A stretch of 64,000 nucleotides of DNA from HB2-32-21 sp003448675 (GCA_041584755.1 JBFHDK010000003.1:12240-76239); one strand, 5' to 3'; positions 1 through 8,482 are shown, numbered from the stretch's first letter. Notes: generated from the letters alone by a model not told the origin. A program made the numbers and translations.

Positions 1-449
1 CTTCAACCGTGGAAGTGGTGCCTGAAAAATGGTGATGGTTGTACCCAATAGCCGGTAGTTAAAGCGAAAGCCACGCAGGCCAGGGAATTACCATGCTGGT
101 TTTACGAGGCGACGTACTTTGGCTAAGGACTTCACCAGTCACCGTCCTTATGGGCGAATTGATATGGCTAAATGCAGGGTTGCGTTGGCAACTCACGCGT
201 TCTGCTTCGCCGTAACTGTCTAAGCCTTCCATGTAAGCCCCTTAGCTCGATTAACTAGGTTTTTTACGTCGCCGAAGTCAATGATCTAGACAGGCGGATG
301 GCGATGCTGAGCTAGATACAGTAGTACCGCGAATTGGTGAGCGGATATTTGGTGATGTGGTTTTTCGTGCTACCGTTGTGACGTTTCAAGGAGGGTTGCC
401 AGCCGGTGGTCTATATGGCTGGTCTAGCTTGAAATAGGAGTCATTCATA
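1..449. other. Left-edge region with no recognisable gene
   Basis: No open frame of useful length or RNA gene could be recognised here. The only local structure seen is a 6-bp inverted repeat (CCAGCC/GGCTGG) just before the next gene. An AGGAG Shine-Dalgarno lies about 10 nt before the ATG at 450. The stretch could be decayed coding sequence, but I found no homology cue. Confidence 0.5.
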
Positions 450-659
450 ATGCGCATACTATTTTTGCTGGTTGTGCTGGGTATTGTGTTCTTTTTGGTT
501 AAGCAGCAGCTGGAGGTGAACACCCCGCCCGCTAGCGCGGATAGCCAGGCCGGGCCAGTGCCCTATGGCAGTGAGCTGGAAAAGACGCGTGCGGTGGAGG
601 ATTTTATGCGTGAACATGCCGATGAGCGACTCAGGCAGGCTGATGAATTAACGCGTTAG
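450..659 (+). CDS. Small membrane-anchored hypothetical protein (69 aa)
   Basis: This 69-residue protein opens with a hydrophobic stretch (residues 2-17, ILFLLVVLGIVFFLV) that looks like a single N-terminal membrane anchor or uncleaved signal. A Pro/Ala-rich linker and a charged, probably helical tail (EKTRAVEDFMREHADERLRQ) follow. An AGGAG ribosome-binding site supports the ATG start. No family was recognised. It lies 62 bp upstream of a transporter gene on the same strand and may share its transcript. Topology suggests a short inner-membrane protein with a periplasmic helical tail; its function is unknown. Confidence 0.6.
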   Translation: MRILFLLVVLGIVFFLVKQQLEVNTPPASADSQAGPVPYGSELEKTRAVEDFMREHADERLRQADELTR

Positions 660-721
660 GGAACGCAGAAAAGGTGCCCGATAAATACTCGTAGTTTGGT
701 GGTGCGCTAAGGATATAAGCG

Positions 722-1900
722 GTGAAAAACGGTAAAAACGTTTGGCTATTGATGGTCTGTCAGGCGCTGACCATGTCCATTCCTTCGTTTATGGTGTTTC
801 TGGCCAGCATTATCGGCCAGACCCTGGCGCCGGATCCTGGTTACGCCACCTTGCCCGTGGGTGCTTTTTTACTTGGCTCCGCCCTGGGAACCCTACCAGT
901 GATTCTGGCCATGCGCCGTTGGGGCCGCAAGGCGATATTTATCATGTGTTCCTTGATAGCCGGTATCGGTGGATTGCTGGCGATAGCGGCCCTGATGAAA
1001 TCGCATTTCCCCCTTTTTGTTGCCGCTGGCATGGTGTTGGGCTTTGGCCTCGCCGCTGGTCAGCAATACCGGTTTGCGGCGATGGAGAGTGTAGATGCCC
1101 CGGATATGCCCAAAGCCGCTTCACGCGTATTAATCGGCGGCATTATCGCGGCTTTTCTGGGTCCGGAGATTGCTATTCGCGGGGAATCTTTGTTAGGTAC
1201 GCCATACGTAGGTTCGTTCGCTCTGTTACTGGTGGTAATCGCCATGGCGACACTGGTGCTTTTGTTCTTCGTCGAGCCTCAATCCACTAACCAGAGCGCG
1301 CAAGGTGAGGCGCGGCCCTGGGGCAATATTCTGTCCCAGCCGGTTATCTGGGTGGCGGTGTTGTCCGGTCTCACCGCATTCGCGGTGATGAGTACGGTGA
1401 TGACGGCCACACCTCTGCATATGCATTTCGAAAATGGTCACAGTCTGGTGGATACCAAGTGGGTGATTCAGTCCCACATTGTTGCCATGTTTTTACCCTC
1501 GCTGGTGGTGCCGATGATTGTTAGCCGCATTGGCGAGGTGGGTCTGATTGGATTGGGTGTTGGGGCGTTCGTAGCCTCATTGGCGGTGATTTTTTCCGAC
1601 TACGAGTTTATTAATTACTGGCTCTCGCTGGTGTTGCTGGGCCTGGGCTGGAATTTTCTGTTTATCGGCGGGACAACCCTGTTGCCTCAGGGTTATCGGG
1701 ATAGCGAACGCTTTAAAGTGCAGGCCTTTAATGATTTTACGATTTTTGGCGTGCAATCCACTGGCGCCTTGATGGCTGGTTGGCTGCTGGCGCGCTTCGG
1801 TTGGCAGTATTTGCTGTTGGGCATGTTGCCCATACTGGCGATGTTGGTGCTGACTGTGGTGTATTGGCGAACCGCTAGAGCTTCCGTTGTTAGCGCCTGA
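722..1900 (+). CDS. MFS transporter (YNFM/CynX-like, 12 TM)
   Basis: The 392-residue protein consists almost entirely of hydrophobic helices and has the length and two-half layout of a Major Facilitator permease. The MFS loop 2-3 signature is visible as RRWGRKA near residues 66-72 (GxxxDRxGRR-like), after a Gly-rich helix. A GTG start at 722 gives an MKNGKNVWLL N-terminus directly before the first helix. The gene converges on the badH-like gene and the two share a bidirectional terminator. Its closeness to the cyclohexanecarboxyl-CoA genes makes a role in uptake of an alicyclic or aromatic acid possible. That is inference only; the substrate cannot be read from the sequence. Confidence 0.8.
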   Translation: MKNGKNVWLLMVCQALTMSIPSFMVFLASIIGQTLAPDPGYATLPVGAFLLGSALGTLPVILAMRRWGRKAIFIMCSLIAGIGGLLAIAALMKSHFPLFVAAGMVLGFGLAAGQQYRFAAMESVDAPDMPKAASRVLIGGIIAAFLGPEIAIRGESLLGTPYVGSFALLLVVIAMATLVLLFFVEPQSTNQSAQGEARPWGNILSQPVIWVAVLSGLTAFAVMSTVMTATPLHMHFENGHSLVDTKWVIQSHIVAMFLPSLVVPMIVSRIGEVGLIGLGVGAFVASLAVIFSDYEFINYWLSLVLLGLGWNFLFIGGTTLLPQGYRDSERFKVQAFNDFTIFGVQSTGALMAGWLLARFGWQYLLLGMLPILAMLVLTVVYWRTARASVVSA

Positions 1901-1916
1901 GATTTATATCAGCATT

Positions 1917-1945
1917 AAAAAAACCCCGTTAGAACGGGGTTTTTT
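1917..1945. terminator. Bidirectional rho-independent terminator
   Basis: A perfect inverted repeat (AAACCCCGTT/AACGGGGTTT) is flanked by an A-run on the left and a T-run on the right. It can terminate both the transporter gene (+) and the badH-like operon (-), which converge here. Confidence 0.9.
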
Positions 1946-1971
1946 ATGCGTGTTACAAAACACGGTTGTGT

Positions 1972-2769
1972 CTAGCCGATCATGCTGTAGCCACCGCTGA
2001 CGCTGAGCACTTGTCCGGTGATAAAGCCAGCGGCTTTCTGAGAGGATAAAAATACCACGGCGTTGGCAATATCGCCGGGCTTGCCGATGCGCTTGAGCGG
2101 CAGGGATTTGGCGATGGCGGCGAATTGGTCCTCGGTGAACATGGCGTCCTTGACCGCCCACATGCTGTTTTCACTGGTCTCGTCGGTGCTATCGGGTACG
2201 GTAACGCCGGGGCACACGCAGTTACACCGAATGTTGCTGCGGCCGTTTTCCTTGGCCACGGTTTTCATAAAGCTGTTAGTGGCGGCCTTGAGGCCACCGT
2301 ACACCGCCTCTCGGGGCTCGCCCTGGCGGCTGGCGTCGGAGCTGATGGAGACGATGGAACCGCCGTCGCCAGGAATCATGTAATCCAGCGCGGTTTTGGT
2401 GCAGTTGAGATTGCCCACGTAGTTAATTTTGATGAGCTTATCCCATAAGTCCGGCGTGGTTTGGGTGAAGAACATCAGTTTGTCCCAACCAACATTGTTA
2501 ACCAGACAATTGACGCCGCCGTAGGCGTCGGAGGCCTGTTTAAACAGGTTTTCCACGCTACTCAGATCCGTCACATCGGTTTTTATGACTTGCGCATCGG
2601 GCGCGCCCTGTTGTTTGGCCAGGGCGGCGACGCGCTCACCGGCCTCGGTGTCCAGGTCGGCGATGGTGATATTGGCGCCTTCCTCGGCGAATTTAAGCAC
2701 GATAGCGCGACCGATATTGGAGGCGCCCCCGGTGACGATGACGGATTTGTTGTTCAGATCCAGGTCCAT
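1972..2769 (-). CDS. badH: SDR dehydrogenase, BadH-like (2-hydroxycyclohexanecarboxyl-CoA dehydrogenase)
   Basis: This 265-residue short-chain dehydrogenase has the cofactor motif TGGASNIG at residues 13-20, NNVG at 91-94, and a catalytic Ser144-Tyr157-Lys161 set (YGGLK). An Asp after the second strand (IADLD) suggests NAD+ preference. It is the last gene of a minus-strand operon directly after badI. In the known alicyclic pathway BadH oxidises 2-hydroxycyclohexanecarboxyl-CoA to the 2-keto thioester that BadI cleaves. The specific assignment rests on overall resemblance plus the strong BadI neighbour. Alone, the sequence would support only a FabG-like SDR. Length and start are normal. Confidence 0.8.
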   Translation of the reverse strand: MDLDLNNKSVIVTGGASNIGRAIVLKFAEEGANITIADLDTEAGERVAALAKQQGAPDAQVIKTDVTDLSSVENLFKQASDAYGGVNCLVNNVGWDKLMFFTQTTPDLWDKLIKINYVGNLNCTKTALDYMIPGDGGSIVSISSDASRQGEPREAVYGGLKAATNSFMKTVAKENGRSNIRCNCVCPGVTVPDSTDETSENSMWAVKDAMFTEDQFAAIAKSLPLKRIGKPGDIANAVVFLSSQKAAGFITGQVLSVSGGYSMIG

Positions 2770-2834
2770 TGCTGATTACCTCTTGTATATTCTGTGTGTT
2801 CCGTGTCGCTCTGATGCGACGGTTTTGGCCCGTA

Positions 2835-3617
2835 TTATTTGACGTATTTTCGGAATTCCGGTGGCCGTTTTTCATTCAGGGCATTGACGCCTTCCCGGGA
2901 CTCGTCAGTGTCGTAATACAGTTTCAGGGCTTGCAGACCGAGGCTGCCGATGCCGCGAATATTCTCGGTAGCGGCGACAAAGGAGCGCTTGGCGATGGCG
3001 ATGGCGGTGGGGCTGCGTTGGGCCAGCTCCGCGCACCAGGCGGCGATTTCCTCGTCCAGTTTGTCGTCGGGCACGACGGCGTTAATCAGGCCCATCTCCA
3101 GGGCTTCCTGGGCGCTGTAGCGTCGGCACATGTACCAGATTTCCCGGGCTTTCTTTTCACCTACCACGTGGGCGAGGTAGGCGGTGCCGAAACCGGGGTC
3201 CACCGAGCCCATTTTCGGACCGACCTGGCCGAACTGGGCACTTTCAGAAGCGATGGTCATATCGCACAACGTGGCCAGTACGTTGCCGCCACCAATGGCA
3301 TAGCCCTGAACCCGGGCGATGACTGGCTTGGGCACATCGCGAATAATGGTGTGCAGTTCTTCCACCGGCAGGCCAATGGTGCCGCGGCCGTCGTACTGAC
3401 CATCGTGGGAGGATTGGTCGCCGCCGGTACAGAACGCTTTGTCGCCGGCGCCGCCAAAAACGATGGCGGCAATGTCGTTGTCCCAACCGGCTTTTTGGAA
3501 GGCGTGGATCAGCTCCTCACAGGTGGTGCCGCGAAAGGCGTTATAAACTTCCGGTCGGTTAATGGTGATATAGGCGGTTGCGTCTTTGACTTCGTAAATA
3601 ATGTCCTGGTAGTCCAT
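2835..3617 (-). CDS. badI: 2-ketocyclohexanecarboxyl-CoA hydrolase BadI
   Basis: The 260-residue crotonase-fold enzyme closely resembles BadI of Rhodopseudomonas palustris as I know that sequence: NAFRGTTCEEL near 26-36, GRGTIGLPVEELHT near 78-90, the oxyanion-hole segment GYAIGGGNVLAT, and the MenB-like GPKMGSVDPGFGTAYLA near 133-149. It ends in YYDTDESREGVNAL...EFRKYVK. BadI hydrolytically opens the ring of 2-ketocyclohexanecarboxyl-CoA to give pimeloyl-CoA. The start chosen is the ATG at 3617, which gives the family's 260 aa; an upstream in-frame ATG at 3677 would add 20 residues of non-conserved sequence. The gene lies 65 bp upstream of badH in the same operon. Confidence 0.92.
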   Translation of the reverse strand: MDYQDIIYEVKDATAYITINRPEVYNAFRGTTCEELIHAFQKAGWDNDIAAIVFGGAGDKAFCTGGDQSSHDGQYDGRGTIGLPVEELHTIIRDVPKPVIARVQGYAIGGGNVLATLCDMTIASESAQFGQVGPKMGSVDPGFGTAYLAHVVGEKKAREIWYMCRRYSAQEALEMGLINAVVPDDKLDEEIAAWCAELAQRSPTAIAIAKRSFVAATENIRGIGSLGLQALKLYYDTDESREGVNALNEKRPPEFRKYVK

Positions 3618-3703
3618 CGTCTTGTTTGTCTCCGGGTCGTGGGTGGATGTGCCTGGCCGTGTCTCGCTCGCTGGCACTGGCTTGTTTGCCGTCTTGGGAA
3701 TAA

Positions 3704-4483
3704 TTACTTGAATTGGGGTTCGCGCTTTTCCAGAAAAGCGGTGGTGCCTTCCCGCACGTCGTCGCTCATCAGCGCCGGGCAGGCCAGGTCCATTTCCAGT
3801 TGCAGACTGGCGTCGAGGTTTAGCTCCAGACCCCGGTTAACCAGGGTTTTCATGGTCGCAAGGCCTGCGGCACTGCGTTTTGTCAGGCCCTCGCAGTAAT
3901 CGATAGCCGCTTGTTGCAGCTCTTCGTCGGCGACTACGTAGTTGACCAGCCCCCAGTCCAGGGCTTCCCGCGCCTTGATCCAGCGGGCGCTGAAAAACAG
4001 GTCCATGGCCCGGCGGCGTCCAATCAAACGGCTCAGGCGCTGGCTACCGCCCCAGCCGGGTACCAGGCCGAACTGGGCGTGCTGATCGCCACACTGGGCG
4101 CTTTCGCCAGCAAAAACCACGTCGGCGGACATCATCAGTTCCAGACCGCCGGCCAGGGCCAGGCCCTGTTGCGCGAGGACTACCGGCAGCGCGGAATTTT
4201 CCAGTCGACGCAGGGTGTCGAGGCCGGTGGCGAGAAACGTTTTGGTGGCGTTTTCGTCTTGGGTAAAACCGGAAACTTCCTGGAGGTCGGCGCCGGTACA
4301 GAAGTGCTTGCCGTTGGCGTTGATCAGCAAGCATCGGATATCGGCGTCGTTTTCAAATTCATCCAGCGCTGCGTTGATGCCCTGGTGAACCGCCATGGAC
4401 AGACAGTTGAATTGCGCGGGTCGGTTGAGGGTGATGATGCCCACCCGGTTTTTCTTTTCACTCAGTACAACCGCTTCTGACAT
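3704..4483 (-). CDS. Enoyl-CoA hydratase/isomerase family protein (BadK position, one catalytic Glu replaced)
   Basis: A 259-residue crotonase lies between the acyl-CoA dehydrogenase and badI, where cyclohex-1-enecarboxyl-CoA hydratase (BadK) would be expected. The N-terminal VGIITLNRP, the oxyanion-hole HFCTGADL and the GGLELMMSADVVFAGESAQ block are present. The first catalytic Glu of enoyl-CoA hydratases (rat Glu144) is kept as Glu115. The second (rat Glu164, normally in a PE-x-x-x-G context) aligns without gaps to His135 in CGDQHAQFG. Hydration therefore cannot be assumed; it could be a variant hydratase, an isomerase or another crotonase activity. The start is the ATG at 4483 (MSEAVVLSEK), with AGGGA upstream; an earlier in-frame ATG at 4528 is disfavoured. 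Confidence 0.75.
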   Translation of the reverse strand: MSEAVVLSEKKNRVGIITLNRPAQFNCLSMAVHQGINAALDEFENDADIRCLLINANGKHFCTGADLQEVSGFTQDENATKTFLATGLDTLRRLENSALPVVLAQQGLALAGGLELMMSADVVFAGESAQCGDQHAQFGLVPGWGGSQRLSRLIGRRRAMDLFFSARWIKAREALDWGLVNYVVADEELQQAAIDYCEGLTKRSAAGLATMKTLVNRGLELNLDASLQLEMDLACPALMSDDVREGTTAFLEKREPQFK

Positions 4484-4537
4484 GTTTTCTGTTTCCCTGG
4501 TTTGTGATGGGTTGAGAGTGTGGCGCAACCCGCTTGT

Positions 4538-5683
4538 TTAGTCGACCTTGCCAACATACGTTCTGGCAATCACCATTTTCATAATGTGGGCGGTGCCATC
4601 GCCAATTTGCATGCCCAGCACATCCCTCAGACGCTGGGCGAAGGGCAGTTCCTCGCTGTAGCCGCCATGGCCGTGGATGAGCAGGCATTGCTGGGTAATA
4701 TCAAAGGCCAGTTTCGGCGCCCACCATTTGGCCATGGCGGCCTCCTTGGTGTGGTCAAGCCCCTTGGATTTTAACCACAGGGCTTTCAGACAGACCATGC
4801 GGGCGCCTTCCAACTGGGTTTCCGCCTCGGCCAGCGGGAAGGTAATGCCCTGGTTGGCGGCCAGCGGTTTACCAAAGGTTTCCCGTTCCTGAATAAACTG
4901 CCAGGTCTCGTCCAGACATTTGCGCGCCACTGCCAGGCATTGCAGGCCGATCAGGGCGCGGCTGAAGTCGAAACCCTGCATAACCTGGATAAAGCCCTTG
5001 CCCTCCTCGCCGACCCGGTAACGGGCGTCAATGCGCACATCATCAAAATAAAGGGAGCCGCGGCCGACGGCTTTTTCGCCCAGGTCATCAAAGCGGCCCC
5101 GAGTGATGCCCGGGCTATTAAGGTCGACGACAAAGGCGGAAATCCCCCGCGCCCGGTCCTCGCGGCTGCCGGTGCGGGCAAAGATCAGGCAGATGTCGGC
5201 CTGCTCGGCCATGGAAATGGAGGTTTTCTCCCCGTTGAGGATATAGCTGTCGCCATCGCGGTTTGCGTCCAAAATCAGGTTGGCGGCGTCGGAGCCGCCG
5301 CGGGGTTCAGTCAGCCCAATACAGGCGATGGTTTCCCCTGAGCACATGGCGGGGAGGATCTCCTCAATGACATCGGGATGACCGTGGCGGACGATGCAGC
5401 TGGAAATCAAAGAGTGGTTAATGGGCACATAGGCCACATTCATATCGCCTTCGGCGATGATTTCGGTAATTAGCCCGGAGGTAAGGACATCCAGACCGCT
5501 GCCACCCCAGGCTTCATCCAGCTCCGGTGCGAGGAAGCCCAGCTGGCCCATTTCCCGCACCATATCCCGGTCAAAATAGCCGTCTTCTTCTCTTCGTTTA
5601 TAGGCGGGGGCCAGCTTTTCGCTGGAAAACTTTCTGACGCTGTCGAGCAGTGTTTCCTGAAAATCAGAGAGGCCAAAATCCAT
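4538..5683 (-). CDS. aliB: Acyl-CoA dehydrogenase, AliB-like (cyclohexanecarboxyl-CoA dehydrogenase)
   Basis: The 381-residue FAD-dependent acyl-CoA dehydrogenase has the usual three-part fold: an N-terminal helical domain, a middle beta domain with CIGLTEPRGGSDAANL and ILNGEKTSIS, and a C-terminal helical domain with RETFGKPLAANQ and LIHGHGGYSEELPFAQRLRD. The C-terminal motif that is usually YEGT reads GDGT (Asp near residue 362), so the base differs from the classical Glu. Such deviation is plausible for enzymes acting on alicyclic thioesters. It is the first gene of the bad-like operon, which supports AliB function: introduction of the 1,2 double bond. The start at 5683 (MDFGLSDFQE) matches family N-termini; upstream in-frame sequence to 5761 would overlap the regulatory region. 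Confidence 0.75.
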   Translation of the reverse strand: MDFGLSDFQETLLDSVRKFSSEKLAPAYKRREEDGYFDRDMVREMGQLGFLAPELDEAWGGSGLDVLTSGLITEIIAEGDMNVAYVPINHSLISSCIVRHGHPDVIEEILPAMCSGETIACIGLTEPRGGSDAANLILDANRDGDSYILNGEKTSISMAEQADICLIFARTGSREDRARGISAFVVDLNSPGITRGRFDDLGEKAVGRGSLYFDDVRIDARYRVGEEGKGFIQVMQGFDFSRALIGLQCLAVARKCLDETWQFIQERETFGKPLAANQGITFPLAEAETQLEGARMVCLKALWLKSKGLDHTKEAAMAKWWAPKLAFDITQQCLLIHGHGGYSEELPFAQRLRDVLGMQIGDGTAHIMKMVIARTYVGKVD

Positions 5684-5854
5684 GGGGGTTTCCGGTTGAA
5701 GTGCTTCAAACGACGGGGGCGATGGGCCGGCATAATAGGTAGAGCTTCGAAGGCCTGTCAATCGGGTGCTAAATTTATGTACCAGGGTGTCTTAAGTTGC
5801 GCTATAGTAGTGGGCGATACACAGGATTCATATCTAAATGATGGTGACTCTAAT
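5684..5854. promoter_or_regulatory. Divergent aliB/badR control region with palindrome
   Basis: The 171 bp between the divergent starts of the aliB-like and badR-like genes must hold both promoters. A perfect inverted repeat TTGAAG-TG-CTTCAA lies at 5696-5709, only about 12 bp upstream of the aliB start. An 8-bp palindrome CTTCGAAG at 5745-5752 repeats the CTTC core. These are good candidates for MarR-family operator sites. Promoter hexamers could not be assigned with confidence. Confidence 0.5.
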
Positions 5855-6340
5855 ATGGCTCAAGCGAAACCGACGGGATCTGATATCGAGCTCGATCACG
5901 AAGAAGCCGAGCTGGCGCACAAATTTTTTTTCAGGCTGTATCAAACAATCAACCTGACGTTACGGGCTGCCAGTAAAACCCTGACGGATGTGGGGATGAG
6001 TCCTCAGCAGTGGTCAATTCTCGACTCTTTGTCCCGCCCGGGCCTACAAGAGGGGATGACTGTTAATGGTCTTGTCGATTATTTAATGGTCAGCCGGCAG
6101 AGCCTCAACGGTGTGCTCAAACGGATGGAGGAGCAGGGATACATTGAGCGTGTGGTTAATCCCGATGATTTGCGCTCACGCATGGTCAGACTCACTGATG
6201 AGGGCAAGGCGGTGTGGCGACAGGCCTTTATGAATACCCGAAAGCTGTATACTGAAAGTCTTCAACATATGACTGATGACCAAAAGCGGGCTGCTATCGC
6301 CACCTTTGAACGTATCCAGAAAAACGTCAAAAAGCTCTAG
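5855..6340 (+). CDS. badR: MarR-family transcriptional regulator, BadR-like
   Basis: A 161-residue winged-helix regulator. The MarR features are visible: a dimerisation helix (HKFFFRLYQTINLTLRAASK), the helix-turn-helix region MTVNGLVDYLMVSRQSLNGVL, and the wing around DDLRSRMVRLTDEGKAV. In R. palustris the MarR protein BadR represses the cyclohexanecarboxylate genes and is relieved by a pathway CoA thioester. This gene is divergent from the aliB/badI/badH-like operon in the same way, so the same role is inferred. The start is the ATG at 5855; the frame is open back to 5696, but that would run through the control region. Sequence alone supports MarR family; the symbol rests on context. Confidence 0.75.
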   Translation: MAQAKPTGSDIELDHEEAELAHKFFFRLYQTINLTLRAASKTLTDVGMSPQQWSILDSLSRPGLQEGMTVNGLVDYLMVSRQSLNGVLKRMEEQGYIERVVNPDDLRSRMVRLTDEGKAVWRQAFMNTRKLYTESLQHMTDDQKRAAIATFERIQKNVKKL

Positions 6341-6470
6341 GCCATATTTTATGAAGGGATGCGGCAGAAAGGATGCGGCACAGTCTTAGCACCAAGGTCT
6401 GGTTCACAAGGCACATTAAAGTCCATTCATCTGGTATCCCCAGGGCTGAAAGTTAAGCTCGCGGGCGGGT

Positions 6471-6995
6471 ATGAAGTGGTTAATCCTCGCCTCGGTAGAT
6501 TCCCCAACTATGCCAGCGGATCAAACTCAATTTATCAGCGACGAACAAATCCACCGGACGTGGATGGAGCGCGCGCTGACCTTGGCGGTACGCGCCGAAT
6601 CCGAAGGGGAAGTGCCGGTTGGCGCGGTGGTGGTGCGCGACGGGCAAATATTGGGAGAAGGCTGGAATGCGCCGATATTAAGCGCCGACCCCACTGCCCA
6701 CGCTGAAATTTGCGCATTGCGCATGGCGGCGCGGCAAGCGCAAAACTATCGGCTTCCCGGCGCCACCCTGTATGTGACCCTTGAGCCCTGCGTCATGTGC
6801 ATCGGCGCTGCGATTCACAGCCGGATAGCGCGTTTGGTCTTTGCCGCCACGGAGCCTCGCGCCGGGGCGGTTGTTAGCCAGCTAAGCCTGTTGAATGAAG
6901 GTCATTTCAACCATCGAATTGAATGGGTTGGTGGTGTGCTGGCGGAGCGTTCAGCCACGTTGTTGCGGGAGTTCTTTCGTTCCCGTCGCAAATAG
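6471..6995 (+). CDS. tadA: tRNA-specific adenosine deaminase TadA
   Basis: TadA deaminates A34 to inosine in tRNA-Arg(ACG). The zinc-site motifs are intact: the HAE of PTAHAEICAL (catalytic Glu) and the PCVMC of LEPCVMCIGAA. VPVGAVVVRDG and the closing FFRSRRK are also typical. The first ATG at 6471 gives 174 aa and has a GGCGGG-rich stretch before it; the ATG at 6510 gives 161 aa and is an alternative with weaker ribosome binding. The gene lies tail to tail with mltF, with only about 29 bp between them. Confidence 0.93.
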   Translation: MKWLILASVDSPTMPADQTQFISDEQIHRTWMERALTLAVRAESEGEVPVGAVVVRDGQILGEGWNAPILSADPTAHAEICALRMAARQAQNYRLPGATLYVTLEPCVMCIGAAIHSRIARLVFAATEPRAGAVVSQLSLLNEGHFNHRIEWVGGVLAERSATLLREFFRSRRK

Positions 6996-7024
6996 TGATT
7001 GACGGTAGCCCCTCAAGCGCAGAC

Positions 7025-8482
7025 CTATAACGGCAGGGACAGACTGCCGCCGACGTGGTTGGTAGCGGTTGGGGCTTCCTTTGCCAGTGCTTCACGTTGC
7101 ACCTGCTGAATATCGTGCCACTGCAAAATACTTCTAAAGTGACGGATGTTTTTCACATACCTCACTGGCTCGTTGCCCCGTGCGTAGCCGTGTTTAACGG
7201 TCGCGTGATACTTTTTTTGCTGTAGCAGCGGCAGGTATTCGCGGACATCGCGCCAAAGATTCGGGTTGCCTTTGTGGCGCTGGGTCAGTACTCGGGCGTC
7301 TTCGAGGTGACCCATGCCAACGTTATAGGCAGCCAGTGCAAACCAGGTGCGATCGGGTTCCTTGATGGATTCTGGTAGACGCTCCCGGATCTCTACAAAA
7401 TAACGGGTGCCACCCCGGATACTCTGCTCGGGACTGAGACGGTTTTCAACCCCCAGTTCCCGGGCGGTGTCTCTGGTCAGCATCATCATGCCACGAACTC
7501 CGGTGGGCGACTTTGCTTTTGGGTTCCAGTGGGACTCCTGATAGGCCATGGAAGCGAGCAACCGCCAGTCCAGGTCATAATCCCTCGCTGCCCGCTCGAA
7601 CATTGGCCTGAACTTGGCCAGCCGCTGGTCGATGCGACGCATGAAGAGTTGCGAGCCGGCAACGGAAAAGCTATCCGTATGATCATAGATTCGCGCTTTT
7701 AATCTCGCCAACTTGCCACTGGCGCTGAATTTTTCCAGGAACAGATTGGCTGCCTTGAGCAGGCTTGTGTCCTCATAATCGGGGAAAACCCAGGCGACGG
7801 CTTGCTCGTCAGTCAAATAGAAGCCAGTTCTGGCTTTGGGATAGAGGCTTCTATTCAATGCATAGGCGCTTGAGTCAACCACCGCGTAATCAGCCTGACC
7901 CTCGTGCACCATCTGCATGAGATCCAGCATTTCGGTATCCCGTAGCGCCTGCCACCGCAAGTCAGGGTGATTTTTGGTGAGTTGTTTAAGATGCTCGGTA
8001 TGGGAACTGTTGGCTACCGCCACCAGGCGACCGCCGATGAGGTCTTCGATGGTGCTGGGGCGCGGGTCACCCATTCTATACACCAGTGCTTGTCTGACGG
8101 TTTTGTAGGGCGTCGAAAACAGCAGACGTTTTTTTCTCTGTTCGGTGATGGTTAAGCCAGCACCCGCAAAGTGGCCCCGGGGGCCGCCAACGGCATGAAA
8201 CAGAGCATCCAGATTTTCTATCAGGTGGACTTCAAGGTTCACACCCAGATGGTCGGCAAAAGCCTTGGCCAGCAGGTATTCAAAGCCGTTGGGTCCCCTG
8301 GCATCTTCAAAATAGGTGGTTGGCCCGACGAAGGTGATCATCCGCAGGATGCCTTCTTTCTGTACTTGTTCAAGTACTGACTGAGCTCCGCTGGTAGAAA
8401 GGTTCAGTGCGAGTGTGCACAGCAATGCCACGACTACCAGTCGCCGCACGGTTATCTTTGTTGCTCGCAGTGATCGCGCCAA
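7025..8482 (-). CDS. mltF: Membrane-bound lytic murein transglycosylase F (MltF)
   Basis: MltF is a two-domain periplasmic/outer-membrane enzyme that cleaves peptidoglycan glycan strands to 1,6-anhydro products. Residues after the N-terminal hydrophobic signal (VVVALLCTLALNLSTSGA) form an extracellular-solute-binding (SBP3) domain. The C-terminal half is a lysozyme-like SLT domain with the catalytic Glu in SMAYQESHWNP and the AAYNVGMGHLEDAR motif. Length (485 aa) is normal. It is divergent from purL, as in Pseudomonas. The N-terminus is uncertain: TTG at 8482 or GTG at 8449 are the possible starts, and no strong Shine-Dalgarno decides. Confidence 0.92.
   Translation of the reverse strand: MARSLRATKITVRRLVVVALLCTLALNLSTSGAQSVLEQVQKEGILRMITFVGPTTYFEDARGPNGFEYLLAKAFADHLGVNLEVHLIENLDALFHAVGGPRGHFAGAGLTITEQRKKRLLFSTPYKTVRQALVYRMGDPRPSTIEDLIGGRLVAVANSSHTEHLKQLTKNHPDLRWQALRDTEMLDLMQMVHEGQADYAVVDSSAYALNRSLYPKARTGFYLTDEQAVAWVFPDYEDTSLLKAANLFLEKFSASGKLARLKARIYDHTDSFSVAGSQLFMRRIDQRLAKFRPMFERAARDYDLDWRLLASMAYQESHWNPKAKSPTGVRGMMMLTRDTARELGVENRLSPEQSIRGGTRYFVEIRERLPESIKEPDRTWFALAAYNVGMGHLEDARVLTQRHKGNPNLWRDVREYLPLLQQKKYHATVKHGYARGNEPVRYVKNIRHFRSILQWHDIQQVQREALAKEAPTATNHVGGSLSLPL

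Noticed and set aside
2769..3899. Long plus-strand open frame (376 codons) opposite badI
   Set aside because: Antisense shadow of a clearly conserved gene in GC-rich DNA; low-complexity product without family features.
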